A stretch of 64,000 nucleotides of DNA from an uncultured Eubacteriales bacterium (GCA_949288175.1 CASEIV010000001.1:102411-166410); one strand, 5' to 3'. Shown: positions 46,528-57,518, counted from the first letter of the stretch. Notes: generated from the letters alone by a model not told the origin. Program-made: numbers and translations.

Positions 46528-46774
46528 GTTACAATTCGCATCTTAATCAATGCTCCTAGAGGCTTATCTTCTTCTAGATTTCATAAATTTCTCGGCTCAA
46601 TACAAATAATAAGAAACTCTAAAATAATTTTATGGCACCCTTTCACGGCAAGCGCGAACATTTTCCATAAAATTATTCAAGAGTTTCTAATCATTTTCCA
46701 ATCACATTCGAAATTTTATTCAATCTAGAAGAAGATAAGCCTCTAGGAGCATTGATTAAGATGCGAATTGTAAC
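46528..46774. repeat. Nested long inverted repeat, element 3
   Basis: Outer arms 46528-46580 and 46722-46774 are a perfect 53-bp inverted repeat beginning GTTACAATTC, the longest of the family. Inside: CTCGGCTCAATACA (46591-46604, shared with element 2), an inner stem (AGAAACTCT ... AGAGTTTCT), and CCAATCACATTCG ending 46710. Confidence 0.92.
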
Positions 46775-46794
46775 ATACTAGTAAACAAAAAAGA

Positions 46795-46892
46795 AAAAAT
46801 GTTCGCAAAAAGTATTGACAATTTTTAAAATTGTGGATACAATAAAGGCGAACATTTTTTCATAAAAGAAAAATTTTTCTTTTATGAAAAAA
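46795..46892 (+). promoter_or_regulatory. recN promoter flanked by inverted repeats and a leader hairpin
   Basis: TTGACA (46815-46820), 17 bases, TACAAT (46838-46843). AAAAAATGTTCGC (about 46795-46807) and GCGAACATTTTTT (46848-46860) form an inverted repeat around the promoter. Just after it, TTTTTTCATAAAAGAAAAA pairs with its exact complement (46855-46892). GAAC half-sites hint at LexA but spacing is wrong for a normal SOS box. Confidence 0.65.
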
Positions 46893-46927
46893 CATAGTTT
46901 AATAAAAAGAAAGTAGAGGAATAAGTT

Positions 46928-48562
46928 ATGATATCATCTTTACATATTAGAAATATAGGGATTATAGAAGATTTAAGTATAGATTTTAACAAAGGATTAA
47001 ATGTTTTAACAGGAGAAACTGGTGCAGGGAAAACGTTAATTATTGATTCTCTTCAGATTATATCTGGAGGAAGATTTTCAAAAGAGATGATTCGAAAAGG
47101 AGAAACAAATTCTTTTGTCGAACTTTGTTTGTATTGTCCAGAGAATGAAAAAGCCATAGAAGGAAATATTATTGTTTCAAGAGAAATCAATGTAAATGGT
47201 AAAAATATGTGTAAAATTAATGGAAGAATGGTAACAGTCAATGAGTTAAAAGATTTTATGAAACAGTTTATCGAGATTCATGGACAAAATGATAATCAAA
47301 ATTTATTAGATAGTAAGTTACACTTGAAATATTTAGATGGATTTATCGGGACAGACACTTTAGGAGAAGATAAGGAAACATATAAAACATTATACAATCG
47401 TTATTTAGAGATTAAAGAAGAACTAAAACAAAACTATGGTGATGATAAAGAAAGACAAAGAAAATTAGATTTATTAAGATATCAAACAGAAGAAATTGAA
47501 CAAGCAAAACTAAAAGAAAATGAAGAAGAAGGATTAGAAGAAAAAAGAAATCTATTTTTAAACTCAGAAAAAATTGTAGAAAATTTAACAGAAGCAGATA
47601 GTGTATTATCTGAAAATACCATAGATAGTTTGAGTATGGCAATACGAGCATTAGAAAAGATTGAAGGTATTGATAAAAAATATGAAAAAGCAAGTAATAG
47701 TCTAAAAAGTTCCTATTATGAATTACAAGAATTAGCAAGAGATATTAGTGGGTATAAAGAAGATATTTATTTTGATGAAGAAGAAAGAAATAATATAGAA
47801 GAAAGATTAGATATCATTTATTCATTGAAAAGAAAATATGGAAATAGTATACAAGAAATATTAGCATATAATAAACAAATACAAGAAGAAATTGAACATA
47901 TAGAAAACTTAGAAATATATAACAACAAATTAAAAGCAGAACGAAAAAAGATAGAAAAAGAAATGAATATATTAGGCAAAAAGATTCATCTTATAAGAAC
48001 AGAATATGCAGAAAAATTAAGTAACTTGATTAATCAAGAATTAGTAGATTTAGAAATGAAAAATGCGAAAATCAATGTAAAAGTAGAGTATGTAGAAGAA
48101 GATTTTTTTAAGACAGGAAAAGATGTCGTTAAATTTTATATTACGACAAACTTAGGAGAAGACGAAAAAGAATTATCCAAAATTGCATCAGGAGGAGAAA
48201 TGTCAAGAACCATGTTAGCAATCAAAAAGGTATTAGCAGATACAGATAAGATATCTGTATTGGTATTTGATGAAATCGATACAGGAATTAGTGGAAAAGC
48301 TGCTAATTCTGTAGCAACAAAATTGAAAGCCATTGCGAAAAAACATCAAGTGATGTGTATTTCACATTTACCAAATATTGCAGCAGTAGCAGACTATAAC
48401 TATTTTATTAGTAAAAATGTTAAAGAAGAAAGAACAAAAACACAAATCAAATTATTAAAAGAAAATGAAGTTATAGAAGAAATTGCTAGAATTTCTTCAG
48501 GAGAAATTAATGAAGTTACTCTACAATATGCATATGAATTAAGAAATAAAAAAGCAAGTTAA
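46928..48562 (+). CDS. recN: DNA repair protein RecN
   Basis: 544 residues, an SMC-like ATPase that organises broken DNA ends. The N-terminal SSLHIRNIGIIEDLSIDF and Walker A GETGAGKT (about 33) come first, a central coiled coil (about 150-360) follows, then the signature LSKIASGGEMSRTMLAIK and Walker B VLVFDEIDTGISGKAA. AGAGGAATAAG precedes the ATG. Confidence 0.96.
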   Translation: MISSLHIRNIGIIEDLSIDFNKGLNVLTGETGAGKTLIIDSLQIISGGRFSKEMIRKGETNSFVELCLYCPENEKAIEGNIIVSREINVNGKNMCKINGRMVTVNELKDFMKQFIEIHGQNDNQNLLDSKLHLKYLDGFIGTDTLGEDKETYKTLYNRYLEIKEELKQNYGDDKERQRKLDLLRYQTEEIEQAKLKENEEEGLEEKRNLFLNSEKIVENLTEADSVLSENTIDSLSMAIRALEKIEGIDKKYEKASNSLKSSYYELQELARDISGYKEDIYFDEEERNNIEERLDIIYSLKRKYGNSIQEILAYNKQIQEEIEHIENLEIYNNKLKAERKKIEKEMNILGKKIHLIRTEYAEKLSNLINQELVDLEMKNAKINVKVEYVEEDFFKTGKDVVKFYITTNLGEDEKELSKIASGGEMSRTMLAIKKVLADTDKISVLVFDEIDTGISGKAANSVATKLKAIAKKHQVMCISHLPNIAAVADYNYFISKNVKEERTKTQIKLLKENEVIEEIARISSGEINEVTLQYAYELRNKKAS

Positions 48563-48579
48563 AAATAAAAGGTAAGTTA

Positions 48580-48638
48580 AAAATTAAAAATAAACTCAAT
48601 TTATTAGACAAACTTAGTTTAATAAATTGAGTTTATTT
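48580..48638 (+). terminator. Terminator after recN
   Basis: AATAAACTCAATTTATTA pairs with TAATAAATTGAGTTTATT and ends in TTTT; it is AT-rich but 18 bp long. Confidence 0.75.
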
Positions 48639-48745
48639 TATGATATGATAAGAAAATGGCAATCTATATTTAATGATAATTCATATCAAAATAAAATAAA
48701 ATTGTATAGATTTCATGAAATTGTAAAAAATGTATATATGTGTAA

Positions 48746-50053
<1,308 letters not shown>

Positions 50054-50062
50054 GAAAGGACA

Positions 50063-50099
50063 AATCGGGAAAAATGAGTCCGTCCCCAATTTCCCGATT
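50063..50099. repeat. REP-like hairpin, single copy
   Basis: AATCGGGAAA pairs with TTTCCCGATT around GAGTCCGTCCCCA. It is nearly the same sequence as the right arm of the element at 30219-30531, and starts 10 bases after the eno stop. Confidence 0.8.
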
Positions 50100-50203
50100 T
50101 ATTCCGCCCCAATTCCCTCACAAGTTCTCTTGATTTTTTTAAGAAAGTAGTTTAAAATTTTTATAAAGAAGTTTAGAATCCAAAAAGAAAATGGGAGAGA
50201 CAT

Positions 50204-50629
50204 ATGAAAAATTTAATTGTGATAGAAGGAGAAAAAGACTATCAATATAATAATCTACAAGAATTGGTTAAAGATTTTATACATCCGAATTATAATGAAA
50301 TGTCCAAAGAAGGACAAATAAAAGAAATAGAAAAAAGGGCAATAGCTAATACGGTTAAAGAAAATGTGGAAATGATAATGATAGATAAAGAACAAATCAT
50401 ATCCACAATAGGATTGAAAAATAAATTTATTATCAACGATGAATATACATATATATTGTCTATGTTAATATTTAACAAATTCGTTTTATTAGAAGAAATA
50501 AATGCTAATATATTTGGTAAATATATGAAACAAAAACCTAAAAAAGGAAATTATATAATTCTTAACAAATTTGCAAATGAAATCATGCAAAAATATATAG
50601 AGGATAAAAGGAAGGAATTCAATGGATGA
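50204..50629 (+). CDS. Uncharacterised protein, first gene of the amidoligase cassette
   Basis: 141 residues, alpha/beta in appearance, no signal peptide or membrane span. I recognise no motif. It begins after GGGAGAG and its last codons overlap the next gene by 8 bases, so the two are translationally coupled and likely work together. Confidence 0.6.
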   Translation: MKNLIVIEGEKDYQYNNLQELVKDFIHPNYNEMSKEGQIKEIEKRAIANTVKENVEMIMIDKEQIISTIGLKNKFIINDEYTYILSMLIFNKFVLLEEINANIFGKYMKQKPKKGNYIILNKFANEIMQKYIEDKRKEFNG

Positions 50630-52722
50630 AATAGAAAAATACTTAATACAATTAACAGATGAACAAAAAAAGAATAGATTAAAGAGTGAGACAAATCCCT
50701 ATTATATAAAAATACTAGTAATGAATTTAGAAAAAGATGAAGATAAGATAGCTATGACAGACAAACTAGCAGATAGGGATAAGATAGATGTTTGGTGCAA
50801 TTTGAAATCAGATGACTTGAAATTAGAAATTCTAGATACAATGGAAAAAGAACATCATTTTATAAGATTAGCACAAATGCTTCAATCTGATGATAATAAA
50901 ATACAAGTGTTAGATTACTTTGAAGGTGACGATTTGGGCACGCAACATAGCAAAAGTAAGATTATCTCTACGATAAAAGATGACGACAAAAAAATTGCAA
51001 CAATGGAGAAACATATAGAAAATTCTACATTTCGACTAGAAATTATAAAAACACTTCAATCCAATCAAAAAAAGATAGATAATTTAGGTTTAATAACAGA
51101 TGATTATGATAAAAAAAATTTATTAGAAGATATAGAAATAACAAATGATGAGCAAAGATTAACAATTGTTAAGGCATTTACAAAAGATTATAATAAACTT
51201 CCCTATATTCGAGAAATGAATGAGGATAATAGAGAAAAGTCTTTGCAATTAGTATCTGATAGTGGAGTAAAAAAAGATGTCATTTTAACTTTATCACCAG
51301 AAAGAAGGCTGGAACATCTAGAAGATATAAAACCAGGTCTTTTTCAATATAAGGAAGAAATTATTGACTCTATTGAAGATGATGAAATAAAGAAAAAATA
51401 TCTAGGAAAAGAAAAAAATCAAGAAGTCATAACCAAAATACTTATGAGTATAAAGGATGATACATATAAATTAGAAAAGATAGAAGAATTGGTCAAAGAA
51501 GAGTCAAACAGAGCTTTAGTCATTGCATCATTAAAAGATGATGAAATAAAATCAGAAAAAATACAAGAACTATTGGATAAAGATAATCAACTCCTTGTAA
51601 AAATCTCTTTTCAAGATTCCAAAAGATTAAAAGAAAATTTTTTAAAGTCTAAAAGGACATATAAACAAATTGGGGTAGATAAAGAAATATCAATAGGTAT
51701 AGAAATTGAATCAGAGGGAGAAAGAGCAGAATTATTAAGAAAATTAAAAAATTTTCTAAAAGGAAAAGATGAAAAGGAAAATAGAAAATGGGAAACAAAA
51801 GGTGATTTAAGTTTATCTGACCAAGATGGATTAGAGGTTGTTTCTCCTATATTAATAGACTCGAAAAAAGATGTGGAAGAAATTTATATGATATGTGAGA
51901 TGTTAAAACAAGCTGGTCAAGAGGCAAATGAAAAATGCGGTGCACATGTTCATATAGGAGCAGAATATTTAAAAAGTAAAGAAGCATATGCAAATTTACT
52001 TGAAATATGGGGAAATACAGAAAGAATCATGTATATTATCACGAATGAGCCAGGAAGCATACCAAGAGGAGGGACTAGTCAACATGCAGAACCTATATCA
52101 TATAAAATAAATCAGGCAATTGAAGAAGGTAGTATAGAATTAAATGATGAACAAGATTTACAAACATTTATCAGTAGTTTACAAAAGATGCAAAACAATA
52201 AAGAAAGAAGTTTGAACTTATTAAATATTAATAATCAAAAAAATACAATTGAATTTAGAGTCGCAAATGGAACAATTAATCCAGATGTTTGGATTGAAAA
52301 TATAAAATTATTTGGAAGACTTGTGCAAAGAGCAGAGGAATTAGCAGAAATTGAACAAAAAAGTAATATCAATGAAGAAGAAAGACAACAATTAGAATTA
52401 AAAGAAAGGTTAAAAGAAGATATTCCTGAAAAAGAAAAATTAGAAATAGTATTAGACATATTATTTGAAGAGGAAGAAAAAGAGGTATATAGAGAACGAT
52501 ATAAAGAGAATTCTAATATATTAAAACGTTATCGGATATGAAAATTTTCCTTTTCTTGATAGGGATTTTAAAACAGTAGATTTTAGACATAAAAAAGAAG
52601 AATTCTATGAAGTAGCGGCACAGGAACGATATGGCAATATAGCTGAAGTAATGAGAGAAACAACAGAAGGATTAGAAGAATTACATGATCAAAAAGAAGA
52701 TAGAAGTTGGGAGGAAAAATAA
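50622..52722 (+). pseudogene. Helical-repeat protein fused to an amidoligase domain, one frameshift
   Basis: As read it stops at 52541 (639 residues). Deleting C52533 restores RYGYENFPFLDRDF and continues to TAA 52720, three bases before the next gene, giving 699 residues. Residues 30-330 contain at least seven copies of a hydrophobic-S-L-K-D-D-x-x-K-I-x-x-L unit (for example 59-73, 85-99, 114-129, 273-288, 300-315). Residues 357-570 match the amidoligase family with glutamine-synthetase-like fold: GIEIE (359), W390-x2-K393, LEVVSPIL, CGAHVHIG (439) and TIEFR (542). Those enzymes join a carboxyl to an amine. Target unknown. Confidence 0.75.
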
Positions 52723-52725
52723 AAC

Positions 52726-53166
52726 ATGGTTAGTCAAGAATATAGAGAATCGATTGTAGAGGTATTAGAAATATTAAAATATTCTGACAATGAAATGATA
52801 GAAAAAATACCCCAAACATTACTTGCATTTTGGGAAAGAAATCAATCAACTACATATAAACCCAATATAGATCACCATAAAAAAATACAAGAGATGGAAT
52901 TAAGACCAAAAACAAGAGCTATATTAACAATGTTGTATATCAATTATTTATGTGATGAAAAAGAAAAGAAGGAAATGATTTTCATATTAAAGAAAAATGA
53001 ACAAATATATCAAAATGATTTAAAAGAGAGATATAATGTAGAACAACTATTTAAAAAAGAAAAACAAAAAAAGCAAGAGCAAATAAAAAATGAAGTAACA
53101 ATGATTCCATATAAACCATCTTGGCTTGAAAAAATAAGAAATCATATAAAGGCAATGTTTAAATAA
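52726..53166 (+). CDS. Uncharacterised protein, last gene of the amidoligase cassette
   Basis: 146 residues. It opens SQEYRESIVEVLEILKYSDNEMIEKIPQTLLAFWERN, with a central LRPKTRAILTMLYINYLCDEKEKKE and a basic amphipathic end WLEKIRNHIKAMF. Similar short acidic/helical proteins occur in related clostridia, but no function is known to me. It starts 3 bases after the repaired stop of the amidoligase gene, and a terminator follows. Confidence 0.65.
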   Translation: MVSQEYRESIVEVLEILKYSDNEMIEKIPQTLLAFWERNQSTTYKPNIDHHKKIQEMELRPKTRAILTMLYINYLCDEKEKKEMIFILKKNEQIYQNDLKERYNVEQLFKKEKQKKQEQIKNEVTMIPYKPSWLEKIRNHIKAMFK

Positions 53167-53185
53167 AAAAATGCATAAAAACAAA

Positions 53186-53218
53186 AAATCTTAGAGCAAA
53201 ATACCCTAAGATTTTTTT
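53186..53218. terminator. Terminator between converging genes
   Basis: AAAATCTTAG pairs with CTAAGATTTT, followed by TTT; loop AGCAAAATACC. Confidence 0.85.
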
Positions 53219-53224
53219 ATTTCA

Positions 53225-54577
53225 TTAATGTTTCATATTTCTATTTAAAGTATTAAATCTAATAAATGAATAAATGATTACTCCAACAACGACTACAAAT
53301 AAAGCAATCATAATAGGTGTACCAGCTGCTGGTAATTTAACAGGTGGTTCTGTAAGTCTTAATTTAGGTGTTACATCTGAAGTATCTTCTACAGGTTCAC
53401 CATTTAAGTCTGTGTAAGAAATGTCTACTCTTTCATTTGTATCTAAAATTTTACCAACGATACTACTATCAAAATCTTCTTTTAAACTTAAAGTATATTG
53501 AACAGTAGCTGTCTCTCCTGGTTGTAATTCAGAAATTGTCCATGTAATAGAATTATTTTCAGTATCTACATCAGTTGAGATGGTTCCGATATTTGGTTCT
53601 GAAACATAAGCAAATTCAAAGTTATCAATGATTTCTTGTGGGAAATAGTCTGTAATAACAATATCTGTTAAAACTTGTTCAATTGGTAATAAATCATTAT
53701 AAATATCATTTGTAATGGTTTGTTCTATTTCACTGTCTTGAACATAATAGAATTTACCAACAGTTGGAGCTGATTCTGTACCAAAGATTTCCTCAATAAT
53801 ATCTCCATATGTTTTGTCATCTGGTCTAGTTGCTGGAATATCATCTGCTTCAGTAATACCTGTAAGCATTGTGATAACATTATAGCCAGCCGTGTCTAAA
53901 GCTTGTAATTGTGCTTTTGTTTTATTAATAACATCATCAGAATAATACATACCATCATAATCTAAAGCAACATTTGGAATACCATCTGTCAAAACAATCA
54001 TATATTTGTTATTATCTTCTTCTGTAAAATATTGGCTTGCTAAACTTAATCCTGCTTCTAAATCTGTTCTAGGTCCAGTATATTGAATATTAGAAATGGC
54101 AGAGGCTAATGCTTGAGGGTCTGATGATAAATCTGAAACCAAATTTGCATCATTAATAGTTCCTTCTAAAGAAACATCAGCATTTGTAGAGAAACTAACA
54201 ACACCTACTTTTAAGTTATTATTTCCCTCTAAAATAGTATTGACTAAAGTGTTAGCAGACTCAATAACCAAATCTTCTCTAGTCGTTGTTTCTTCAATGT
54301 TTTCTTTCATACTCATAGAGTTATCAATAACCAACATGATTTCTCCAGAAGGTTGAATAGATGTTTCTTCATTTGTTACTTGTAATTGAAGAGTTACTTC
54401 TTTATTATTTAGATTTTTTTCAATCAATCTTTTTTCAAAACTTGAATTTTCTCCAATTTCTATCGTACAAACAGGTTCTTCAACAACTGTCATGGTGACA
54501 GTTTCGTAAGATGCTAAAGAAATATTTGCAACTAAAATTAGAATTAAAAATAAGGTAATTAAAACACTTTTTTTCAT
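53225..54577 (-). CDS. Secreted von Willebrand factor A domain protein, membrane-anchored
   Basis: 450 residues. A signal peptide (MKKSVLITLFLILILVANISLA) precedes a vWA domain whose MIDAS motif is D85-N-S-M-S, with a conserved Thr in PRTDLEAG and IVLTDGIP. A DUF11-like/isopeptide-type beta domain (about 290-400) follows, and the end is KLPAAG, a membrane span and a short basic tail. LPAAG looks like a weak sortase signal, but a plain membrane anchor is also possible. ATG 54577 follows GGGAGG; the extension to 54592 is rejected. Confidence 0.85.
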   Translation of the reverse strand: MKKSVLITLFLILILVANISLASYETVTMTVVEEPVCTIEIGENSSFEKRLIEKNLNNKEVTLQLQVTNEETSIQPSGEIMLVIDNSMSMKENIEETTTREDLVIESANTLVNTILEGNNNLKVGVVSFSTNADVSLEGTINDANLVSDLSSDPQALASAISNIQYTGPRTDLEAGLSLASQYFTEEDNNKYMIVLTDGIPNVALDYDGMYYSDDVINKTKAQLQALDTAGYNVITMLTGITEADDIPATRPDDKTYGDIIEEIFGTESAPTVGKFYYVQDSEIEQTITNDIYNDLLPIEQVLTDIVITDYFPQEIIDNFEFAYVSEPNIGTISTDVDTENNSITWTISELQPGETATVQYTLSLKEDFDSSIVGKILDTNERVDISYTDLNGEPVEDTSDVTPKLRLTEPPVKLPAAGTPIMIALFVVVVGVIIYSFIRFNTLNRNMKH

Positions 54578-54708
54578 ACGTAATCCTCCCATAAATTTAT
54601 TTCAATATATATTTTAACACAACCAATAAAAAATACAACAAATTTGTGGAAAAAACCAAAAAAATATGATAAAATGTAACATGCAAATAAAAATAAAAAG
54701 GTGATAAC

Positions 54709-56712
54709 ATGTTAGAAAATATAAACTCTCCAGAAGATTTGAAAAAATTAAGTATCTTAGAAGAACAAAAATTAGCAGAAGAAATTAGACAATATATATT
54801 AGATATTGTATCAAAAAATGGTGGGCATTTGGCTTCAAATTTAGGAGTAGTAGAATTAACATTAGCATTACATAATGTATTTGATTTTAAAAAAGATAAA
54901 ATTGTATGGGATGTAGGACATCAAACTTATGTACATAAAATTTTAACAGGAAGAAGAGAAGCATTAAAAACATTAAGAACATTAAATGGTATTGCGGGTT
55001 TTCCTAAAACCAATGAATCAGCATATGACTTTTTTAATACTGGACATAGCAGTACTTCCATATCAGCAGCTTTAGGAATGGCGAGAGCAAGAGACTTAAA
55101 AGGAGAAAACTATTCTGTATTAGCTATGATTGGTGATGGTGCTTTAACAGGTGGTATGGCATTAGAAGCATTAAATGATGTGGGGTATAGTAAAACTAAA
55201 ATGACCATTATTTTAAATGATAATGAAATGAGTATTTCACCAAATATTGGTGGATTAAATATGTTGCTAAGTAAATTAAGAACTAAAAAGATGTATACAA
55301 GATCAAATGTCATTATGAAAAAGAGAATTAGTAAAATACCAGTTATCGGAAAACCAATTATCAAGATGGTACAAGTTATAAAAAGAAGTATTAAACAATT
55401 AATTATTCCTAAAATGTTTTTTGAAGATATTGGTTTTACCTATTTAGGACCAGTAGATGGACATAACTTAGAAAAATTGCAAAGTATATTAACTTTAAGT
55501 AAGCAAATTGATAATCCAGTGTTAATACATGTGTTAACAAAAAAAGGAAAAGGATATGAAATAGCAGAAAAAAATCCAGATAAATTTCATGCCACTGGAC
55601 CATTTGACATTAAAACAGGAGAAAGTAAGAAAGAAAAGGGAAAAGATTATTCCAAAGTATTTGGAGATAAGTTGGTAGAACTAGCAAAGAAAAATGAAAA
55701 GATTGTAGCCATTACAGCGTCTATGAAAGATGGAACAGGGCTTACTAGATTTAGTCAAGAATTTCCAGATAGATTTTTTGATATCGGAATTGCAGAACAA
55801 CATGCATTAGGCTTAGCAGCAGGAATGGCAATTGATGGAATGATACCAGTTATTCCTATATATTCATCATTTTATCAAAGAGGATATGACCAGGTAATTC
55901 ATGACATTGCCCTTCAAAATTTGCCAGTGATTATGTGTGTGGATAGAGCAGGTATTGTTGGAGCAGACGGAGAAACCCATCAAGGAACCTTGGATATGGC
56001 ATTTTTTAGATTAATTCCGAATTTAACGATTTTAGCACCAAAAGATTTTCAAGAATTAGAAGATATGTTAGCATTTGCAGTAGATTTGAAAAGGCCAGTG
56101 GTGATACGATATCCAAGAGGTGGAGAAAATAAAGAACCATTTGAAAAACATGAAAAAATAGAAGAAGGAAAAGCTGAACTTCTAAAAGAAGGAAAAGACA
56201 TATCCATATTGACAATTGGAAAAACAGTAGCAAGAGGAATAAAAATTGCAAAAAAACTTCAAAATAGGAATATAGATGCAGAAGTGATAAATGTTAGATT
56301 CTTAAAACCATTGGATGTAGAAACAATAAAGAACTCTATAAGCAAAACGAAAAAGGTGGTTACGATAGAAGATGGAACCATTATCAATGGATTAGGCACA
56401 GCGATAAAAGAATTGATAGTGGATAATCATATAGAAAATGTAGAAATAAAAGCTTATGCTTATCCAGATAAGTTTATTCAACATGGGAGTGTTGATGAAT
56501 TAGAAAACATATATCATTTAGATGAAGATTCTATTGTAGAAGACATACAAAAATACATAGAATCAGAGTTAGAAGAAAAAAAAGAAGAAGAAAAATTAAA
56601 TGATAGTGAAGATAATTATAAAGATACAAAAGCAGAAGAAGTAAAGAAAAATAATAGACATAAAAATAAGAAGAATAAAAAAGTGAAAATGGGAGAGATG
56701 AAACATAAATGA
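54709..56712 (+). CDS. dxs: 1-deoxy-D-xylulose-5-phosphate synthase
   Basis: 667 residues. It is the first enzyme of the MEP isoprenoid pathway and uses thiamine diphosphate to join pyruvate and glyceraldehyde 3-phosphate. VWDVGHQTYVHKILTGR, TPP-binding MIGDGALTGG with NDNEMSISPN, YLGPVDGH, DIGIAEQHALGLAAG and RYPRGG are intact. About 45 extra charged residues (K, E, N) follow the normal end near 620. Its stop overlaps the YlmH start (ATGA). Confidence 0.95.
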   Translation: MLENINSPEDLKKLSILEEQKLAEEIRQYILDIVSKNGGHLASNLGVVELTLALHNVFDFKKDKIVWDVGHQTYVHKILTGRREALKTLRTLNGIAGFPKTNESAYDFFNTGHSSTSISAALGMARARDLKGENYSVLAMIGDGALTGGMALEALNDVGYSKTKMTIILNDNEMSISPNIGGLNMLLSKLRTKKMYTRSNVIMKKRISKIPVIGKPIIKMVQVIKRSIKQLIIPKMFFEDIGFTYLGPVDGHNLEKLQSILTLSKQIDNPVLIHVLTKKGKGYEIAEKNPDKFHATGPFDIKTGESKKEKGKDYSKVFGDKLVELAKKNEKIVAITASMKDGTGLTRFSQEFPDRFFDIGIAEQHALGLAAGMAIDGMIPVIPIYSSFYQRGYDQVIHDIALQNLPVIMCVDRAGIVGADGETHQGTLDMAFFRLIPNLTILAPKDFQELEDMLAFAVDLKRPVVIRYPRGGENKEPFEKHEKIEEGKAELLKEGKDISILTIGKTVARGIKIAKKLQNRNIDAEVINVRFLKPLDVETIKNSISKTKKVVTIEDGTIINGLGTAIKELIVDNHIENVEIKAYAYPDKFIQHGSVDELENIYHLDEDSIVEDIQKYIESELEEKKEEEKLNDSEDNYKDTKAEEVKKNNRHKNKKNKKVKMGEMKHK

Positions 56713-57512
56713 ATAAACAAGAACTGTTAAAAGATTACAAAAAGCAAGAAGATAAATTATGTTTGTCACAAGTATTAGACAAAATCGAAATATCATCAAA
56801 AAGAGAAAAAATTGAATATACAGATTTTTTAGATATGTATCAAGTATCTTTAGTAGAAAACTTTTTAAGAAAAATACAATTTCAAAATTTTAAATTATAT
56901 GGTGGATATGAAGATGCAGAAAGAAAGGTATTGATAACTTTTTCCGAGAAATTTGATGATAATATGTTAGAAAAAAATTATGATAAGATTTTAAAAGTGG
57001 TACGAATAGAATTATCAGAAGAAGAAAAAGGGAAATATTCACATAGAAACTATTTAGGTGGAATTGTGAAATTAGGTTTAAAAAGAGAAAAAGTAGGAGA
57101 TATTCTTTTGGGAGAAGAAGGCGCAGATATCATAACTGTCAGTGATTTTGCAGATGTTTTAAAAACACAATTACCATCTCTTACAAGATTTGAAAATGCA
57201 AAAATAGAATTAGAAAAGATACAAAATGTAAGAAAGTTAGAAATAAAGGTAGAAGAAGTTAGCATTATTGTTCCATCATTACGATTAGACAATATTGTAT
57301 CAGACTTAGCAAGAACTTCTAGAAGCAAAGCATCAGAAATTATTGCTCAAGAAAGAGTATTTGTGAATGGACAAAATGAAACAAAGAATTCAAAACAAGT
57401 AAAATGTGGTGATATCATAACCATTAGGGGAAAAGGTAGATTTATTATTAAAGAATTTACTGGAACAACAAGAAGTGGAAGAACAGTGGTATTAGTAGAA
57501 AAATATGTGTGA
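56709..57512 (+). CDS. ylmH: YlmH-type S4-domain RNA-binding protein
   Basis: 267 residues. The N-terminal and middle regions match YlmH (DFLDMYQVSLVENFL, GGYEDAERKVLITF, KYSHRNYLGGIVKLGLKREKVGDIL), and the S4 domain (SLRLDNIVSDLARTSRSKASEIIAQERVFVNG) closes it. YlmH acts in rescue of stalled ribosomes (peptidyl-tRNA on split 50S) and usually lies near ftsZ/divIVA; here it is coupled to dxs by a 4-base overlap, a position where tlyA is commoner. Confidence 0.9.
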   Translation: MNKQELLKDYKKQEDKLCLSQVLDKIEISSKREKIEYTDFLDMYQVSLVENFLRKIQFQNFKLYGGYEDAERKVLITFSEKFDDNMLEKNYDKILKVVRIELSEEEKGKYSHRNYLGGIVKLGLKREKVGDILLGEEGADIITVSDFADVLKTQLPSLTRFENAKIELEKIQNVRKLEIKVEEVSIIVPSLRLDNIVSDLARTSRSKASEIIAQERVFVNGQNETKNSKQVKCGDIITIRGKGRFIIKEFTGTTRSGRTVVLVEKYV

Positions 57513-57518
57513 AACATT

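Noticed and set aside
3501..46774. Nested repeats as plain intrinsic terminators
   Set aside because: None ends in a T-tract, they are far longer than needed, and they keep internal unpaired motifs.
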